NCBI RefSeq assembly: GCF_036320965.1
Contig: NC_092241.1
Coordinates: forward strand, 1,403,683 to 1,467,682
Direction of reading: 5' to 3'
DNA: 64,000 nucleotides
Origin: Panulirus ornatus
Lineage: Eukaryota > Arthropoda > Malacostraca > Decapoda > Palinuridae
A model generated the notes under the pieces. The model worked only from the letters and a program-made list of their open reading frames with translations. It had not been told where the DNA came from and searched no databases. Made by a program: the position numbers and the translations under genes. This document shows, one piece after another, positions 56,933 to 64,000 of the stretch (the first letter of the stretch is position 1; each line of letters starts with the position of its first letter).

Positions 56933-57006
56933 ACATACAAACCTCCAACAGCCGGGATCGAGCCCGAGACCCCTGTGCAACAGGCGGCATCGCTACCGCT
57001 AGGCTA
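56933..57006 (-). repeat. tRNA-Gly-like repeat, copy 4 (truncated)
   Basis: The minus strand carries the tRNA-like module only: TAGCCTAGCGGTAGCG (A box), GGGTCTCGGGCTCGATCCCGG (B box with one change) and the GTTGGAGGTTTGTATGTT end joined to TA. It is truncated at the 5' side beside RTE copy O. Confidence 0.68.
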
Positions 57007-57486
57007 TGCATGTGAGCGAGCAGGAATAAAGGAGAATGATTGGTTCCTAGTGAAGGTTGGTTTGCAGCAGGGGTGTGTGATGTCCCCATGGTTGTTTAGA
57101 ATGTTTTTGGAAGAGGCGGCTGGGGAGGTAAATGAAAGTCTTTTTGATTGGGGCGAGTATGCAGTCTGTTGGTGATGAGAGGGCCTGGGAAGTGAATCAG
57201 TTGTTGTTCGCCGATGATACAGCTCTGGTGCCTGAATCGAGTGAGAAACTGCTGAAATGGGAGTCTGAGCTTGGAAATGTGTGTGAAAGGAGAAAGTTCA
57301 GAATAAATGTGAGTAAGATCAAGGTTATTAGGTTCAGTTGGGCTGAGAGATAAATTAATTGGGATGTATTTAAATGGAGAAGAATTGGAGGAACTAAAGT
57401 GTTTTAGAATTCTGGAAGGGGACTTTGCAGTGAATGTAAAAACAGAAGCAGAAGTGAGTCACAGGATGTAGGAGAGGGCGAGGGTA
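57007..57486 (+). mobile_element. RTE-clade fragment, copy O (divergent subfamily)
   Basis: RT core only: [40 protein letters not shown] and KIKVIRFSW. It differs from the main family at about one residue in three, so it is an old or separate subfamily. It ends at GGAGAGGGCGAGG, where the sequence switches to minus-strand copy P. Confidence 0.75.
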
Positions 57487-59338
57487 TGCCACAACGTTCC
57501 AATTCACTCTATTCCTTGCACGCCCTTCACCTTCCTGTATGTTCAGGCCCCGATCGCTCAAAGTCTTTTTCACTTCATCCTTCCACCTCCAATTTGGTCT
57601 CCCGCTTCTCCTCCTTCCCTCCACCTCTGACACATACAACCTCCTTGTCAATCTTCCCTCACTCATTCTCTCCGTGTAACCAAATTATTTCAACACTCCC
57701 TCTTCTGCTCTCTCAACCACACTCTTTTTATTACCACACATCTCTCTCACCCTTTCATTACTTACTCCATCCAACCACCTCACATCACATATTGTCCTAA
57801 AACATTTCATTTCCAAGACATCCACTCTCCTCCGCAAAACCCTATCTATAGCCCATGCCTCGCAACCATATAACATTGTTGGAACCAGTATTCCTTCAAA
57901 CATACCCATTTTTGCTCTCCAAGATAACGTTCTCGCCTTTCACACATTTTTCAACGCTCACAGAACCTTCGCCCTCACTCCCACCCTTTATCTACCTCCT
58001 TCCAAAACATCCTTTTATTCTCCCTAGAATCTAATTATACTCTCTCACTCCATCTCTCATTTGCCCTCTTTTTCACAACTTGCACCTTTCTCTTGACCTT
58101 CTGCTACTTTCTTTCATACCTTTCCCAGTTATTTGCATTACTTCCCTGCAAAAATCGTCCAAACGCCTTCCTCTTTTCTTTCCCTAACAATCTTACTTTA
58201 TCCCACCGTTCACTACCCATTCTAATCTGATTATCTCCCACCTTTCTCATGTCACATGCATCCTTTGCGCAAGCCATCACTACTTCCCTAAATACATCCC
58301 ATTCCTCCCCCACTCGCCTTACGTCATTTCCTCTCACCTTCTGCTACTTTGCACTTAATCACTCCTGGTATTTTCTCACACAAGTCGCCTTTCCAAGCTC
58401 ACTTACTCTCACCACTCTCTTCCCCAACATTTCCTCTTCTTTTCTGAAAACCTCTACAAATCTTCACCGACGACTCTACGAGATAGCGATAAGACATCCC
58501 TCCAGCTGCCCCTCTCAGTACATTAACTTCCAAACTCCCTCTTTTACACGCCTATCAATTAACACATAATCCAATAACGCCCTCTGGCCATCTCTCCTAC
58601 ATACATACATATACTTATGTATCTCTCTGATTTTATACCAGGCATTCCCAATCACCAGTCTTTTTTCAGCACCCTAATCCACAAGCTCTTCACCATTTCC
58701 ATTTACAACACTGAACACCCCATTTACAACAATAATACCCTCAACTGCCACATTAATCACCTTTGCTTTCAAATTACCTATCACTATAACCCGGTCTCGT
58801 GCATCAAAGCTGCTAACACACTCACTCAGCTGCTCCCAAAACACTTGCCCCTCATGATCTTACTTCTCATGACCAGGTGCATAGGCACCAATAATCACCC
58901 ATCTCTCTCTCTATCCACTCTCAGTTTTACTCATATCAATCTGGAGCTTACTTTCTTACACTCTATAACATATTCCCACAACTCCTTCAGGAGTGCTACT
59001 CCTTCCTTTGCTCTTGTCCTCTCACTGACCCCTGACTTTACTCCCGAAACATTCCCAAACCACTCTTCCCCTTTACCCTTGTTTCACTCAGAGCCATTAC
59101 ATCCAGGTTCCTTTCCTAAAACATATTACCTATCTCTCCTTTTTTCTCATCTTGGTTACATCCACACAAATTTAGACACCCCAATCTGAGCCTTCGAGGA
59201 GGATAAGCACTCCCCGCGTGACTTCTTCTATTTCCCCTTTTAGAAAGTTAACATTCAAGGACGGGAGGGTTTCCAGCCCTCCGCAGCCGCCCCATTTAGT
59301 CATGGGAAGTATTCTTTCTCCCCTATCGGAAGGGATAA
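57487..59338 (-). mobile_element. RTE-clade retrotransposon, copy P (full 5' end, internal deletion)
   Basis: Minus-strand copy reading from a complete 5' head (GGGATAGGGGAGAAAG near 59338) through the 5' UTR (GTTAACTTTCTAAAAGG near 59250), the endonuclease (58500-59200) and linker (58000-58400). It then jumps at about 57990 from the KEVNK region straight to the RT C-terminus (57985-57487: YGCEAWAIDRVLRRRVDVLE, GRPNWRWKDEVKKTL). The RT catalytic core is absent. With copy G it shows that the short-element head is the autonomous 5' end. Confidence 0.85.
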
Positions 59339-59349
59339 ATATATAGTAT

Positions 59350-62091
<2,742 letters not shown>

Positions 62092-62152
<61 letters not shown>
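62092..62152. repeat. (TA)n microsatellite
   Basis: TA array between RTE copy Q and short element S11. Confidence 0.96.
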
Positions 62153-62388
62153 TCTGTAACTAGAAGAGAAACAATACTGCCCACGTATTCCCTGCGTGTT
62201 GCAAAAGGCGACTAAAAGGAATGGGAGCTGGTGGCTGGAAATCCTCCCCTCCAGTTTTCCTTTTCACAAGAAGTTAACAAAGAAGACAGCCAAGTGAGGA
62301 TGTCTCCCTCAAAGAACGTCATCTGTTTCTTGCGATACCTTGCTATCGTGGGAAATGGCAAATACGTTTGAAAAAAAAGAATATGTAT
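62153..62388 (+). mobile_element. Short RTE-related non-autonomous element, copy S11 (divergent)
   Basis: Recognisable blocks in order: GCCCACGTATTCCCTGCGTG, AAAAGGCGACTAAAAGG, GGTGGCTGGAAATCCTCCCC, AAGTGAGGATGTCTCCCTC and GCGATACCTTGCTATCGTGG, then GAAATGGCAAATACG poly-A. More changes than any other copy, so the family is not newly arisen. Confidence 0.78.
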
Positions 62389-62479
62389 TTTGTATGAGGA
62401 AACATCATAAGGTCAGGTTATCAGTGTGGTCTAAATCTTAGTGTTGTTGGTGCCGGCAGTGTGACCTAAGCCGAGCGTG

Positions 62480-62726
62480 ATGGGTGGCCGGTGTCTGCTG
62501 CTGGTGACGGTGGCCATGTTGGCAGTATCGTGGGCGGTGGCAGAGGACAACACTACCTCCCCTCCAGTGACGCCCCTCTTCCCTGAAGGCGATAATTTCT
62601 ACTTCGACATCGACCCTTCCGATCCCCTCTACGATGAAATGACTGCAGAGGCGGCTCTCCTCCCAACAAGGATCTCAGAGGTTCGCCAACTACTTCCTAG
62701 AGGAAAGTCAACAACCAGGAACACAA
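62480..62726 (+). CDS. Trypsin-like serine protease, coding exon 1 (signal peptide and propeptide)
   Basis: ATG at 62480 starts MGGRCLLLVTVAMLAVSWAV, a clear signal peptide with a likely cut after AVA before EDN. An acidic, Thr/Pro-rich segment follows (NTTS glycosylation motif, YFDIDPSDPLYDEM, then RQLLPRGKS). The exon ends after the first base of a codon at a good donor, ACACAA|GTAAGT (62726/62727). The GTG three bases upstream is in frame but not a eukaryotic start. The open frame runs on to 62893 in the intron, but splicing to 63658 gives continuous sense. A TCAGT initiator-like word lies at 62421. No CLIP-domain cysteines are seen. The protein would be secreted. Confidence 0.7.
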
Positions 62727-63657
62727 GTAAGTTATCCTATCGCCCAACTTACTGTACCTCACACGTGTGGAATCATAAGAAACTATCAAATGTTTATAAT
62801 CATGATAACTGCTTATGTTTGTTTCTCTATCATTTTACAACAGTTTGCTGTACCTTATTTTTAATCTTTAGTGAACACAGTGCAATAATATAGGCCAGAT
62901 GGCCAAAGTCACATGTCAGTTATACGTTTGCGCAATGAAAGGATATTTACCAGTTTCTTTTTACTGTTCATGTCAGCAATGTCACCTGAGTGTGGGGCGA
63001 ATCAGTATTTGAAGTTTGATGATATCGAACATTAGAGAAATGAGGCAGTTGTCGTCCCCATCCCTCGACGAATTCATGAGTCACTCTTTCTTTCTCACAC
63101 TTTATGAAGAATGCATATATCATGGAGAAACTCAAAATACCTTGCAACACATTTTTCTAAGGTTAATAAAATTCAGTATAAACATCTCAGTGCTGAATGT
63201 CTCGAGACAGTAACCAGTGTTACCACAAGGCATGACTATGTTAGATTTGATGTGCAGTGTTGATAGACTGAAGTGTTATTTGTACTCACTGTACTGTCGT
63301 CTTCTTTTCTACTATTGTCTCTTCCTCCACCACCCCCATCAGTACTTATTGCATTATCGCGTCTCTGAAACCCATATCTTTCACAGTATTCTATACGCGT
63401 CACAGTACTTTACTATCCGTAAACTGCATAACTTTCTTCACAGCATTCTACAACCCTAACAGCTTTTATTAATCCTTAAGATATCCTTCTATACTCTCAG
63501 TATCCTTCAACATTTACAGAATCCTGAACCTTCCTATTCTACAGTCCTTCCGAAGTATAAATTACCCGTAGATCCCCGTACAAGTATGGCAATGTTTATA
63601 CGTCTTCACCTTATCCCAAAACTACACTCGTAGCTCAAGACGTTGTCTGTGTTTCAG
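62727..63657 (+). other. Predicted intron 1 of the serine protease gene
   Basis: 931 bp from GTAAGT to TGTGTTTCAG, joining a phase-1 donor to an acceptor that restores the frame (A|GG gives Arg). AT-rich, with no repeat family recognised. Chance open frames at 63016-63213 and 63217-63459 are not supported. Confidence 0.6.
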
Positions 63658-63731
63658 GGAACACCTGTGGTCGGCGCAACACCAGAATCATCAACGGACA
63701 AGTGACTAAACCGAACGAGTACCCGTGGCAG
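63658..63731 (+). CDS. Trypsin-like serine protease, coding exon 2 (activation site)
   Basis: After the acceptor TTTCAG the exon encodes NTCGRRNTRIINGQVTKPNE, then YPWQ, and ends in phase 0 at CAG|GTGAGG. R|IING is the zymogen activation cleavage of the S1 (chymotrypsin/trypsin) family, with IING in place of the more common IVGG. The CG just before it would supply the Cys that usually bridges propeptide and protease domain. EYPWQ is the typical start of the first beta-strand. The catalytic His, Asp and Ser exons lie beyond the window, so specificity and activity cannot be judged. Confidence 0.78.
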
Positions 63732-63831
63732 GTGAGGCAACTAGAGAGTAAAGGCGGGTATGACAAGGTCCTGCTTCGCTCGAGGAACTAACACACACAA
63801 CAGTCTTACTGTGCAGTTCTGAGGGCGAGGT

Positions 63832-64000
63832 ATAGGCCGGAAAAGTGAAGGCAATATGTGGGCCAGGGGAATCAAGCTGGAGTGTGGGTCAGAAGAGTCA
63901 AGCTGGGGTGTGAGTCAGGAGAATGAATCCTAAGTGCGGGCCAGGAAAGTGACGATGGGGTGGAGGTCAAGAGAATGAAGCTGGGGTGTTGGTCAGAATT
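63832..64000. repeat. 26-bp tandem repeat in serine protease intron 2
   Basis: At least six diverged units of the type GTGGGTCAGGAGAATCAAGC plus TGGGGT, continuing past the window edge. It begins about 100 bp inside the intron. Confidence 0.85.

Noticed and set aside
63016..63459. Extra exons inside serine protease intron 1
   Set aside because: The phases of exons 1 and 2 already join cleanly, and the internal frames lack acceptor and donor pairs and any CLIP-type cysteine pattern.

Overview
The window is repeat-dominated nuclear DNA of an arthropod, most likely a decapod crustacean (inference). The grounds are abundant (TA)n arrays, many copies of one RTE-clade retrotransposon, Penelope-like and Jockey/I-type elements, tRNA-like repeats, and spliced host coding sequence only at the far right. 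No species can be named from the sequence. There is no rRNA gene, no functional tRNA gene, no CRISPR array and no bacterial-type operon.

Layout. 1-1933: 3' part of a Penelope-like element (reverse transcriptase plus GIY-YIG nuclease, frameshifted), with a candidate hammerhead ribozyme in its 3' region. 1934-11622: a nest of three RTE copies and three short RTE-related elements, every one bounded by (TA)n. 11623-17900: a tRNA-derived SINE, sparse unique DNA, a 39-copy 25-bp minisatellite, a (CT)n tract, and a decayed copy of a transposon-like multicopy gene. 17901-26189: more RTE copies in both orientations, with one assembly gap. 26190-31948: hAT-type transposase debris, a second 25-bp repeat, a degenerate CCACCAACTACTGACC-like satellite and a second 39-unit 25-bp minisatellite. 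31949-38682: a Jockey/I-type LINE (gag, endonuclease, RNase H, but no reverse transcriptase core), split by a nearly intact RTE copy with an 8-bp target site duplication. 38683-43592: LINE debris, a tRNA-Gly-like repeat and an old RTE copy ending at a second gap. 43737-62388: further RTE copies in both orientations, a 27/29-bp alternating repeat, a Penelope 3' end, a Jockey-type RT fragment and another large (TA)n/RTE cluster.

62480-64000 holds the only convincing host gene: the first two coding exons of a secreted trypsin-like serine protease (signal peptide, activation site R|IING), continuing beyond the window.

The main biological story is RTE-clade retrotransposition. The autonomous element (apurinic-type endonuclease plus RT in one frame) occurs in at least 16 pieces. 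A short element of about 230 bp shares its head with the autonomous 5' UTR and a stem-loop tail with the autonomous 3' end, so it looks like a non-autonomous partner mobilised in trans. Both kinds repeatedly sit in, or generate, (TA)n tracts and are often found head-to-tail. The 3' UTR exists in a long form and in a form with about 250 bp deleted; the best-preserved copies carry the deletion.
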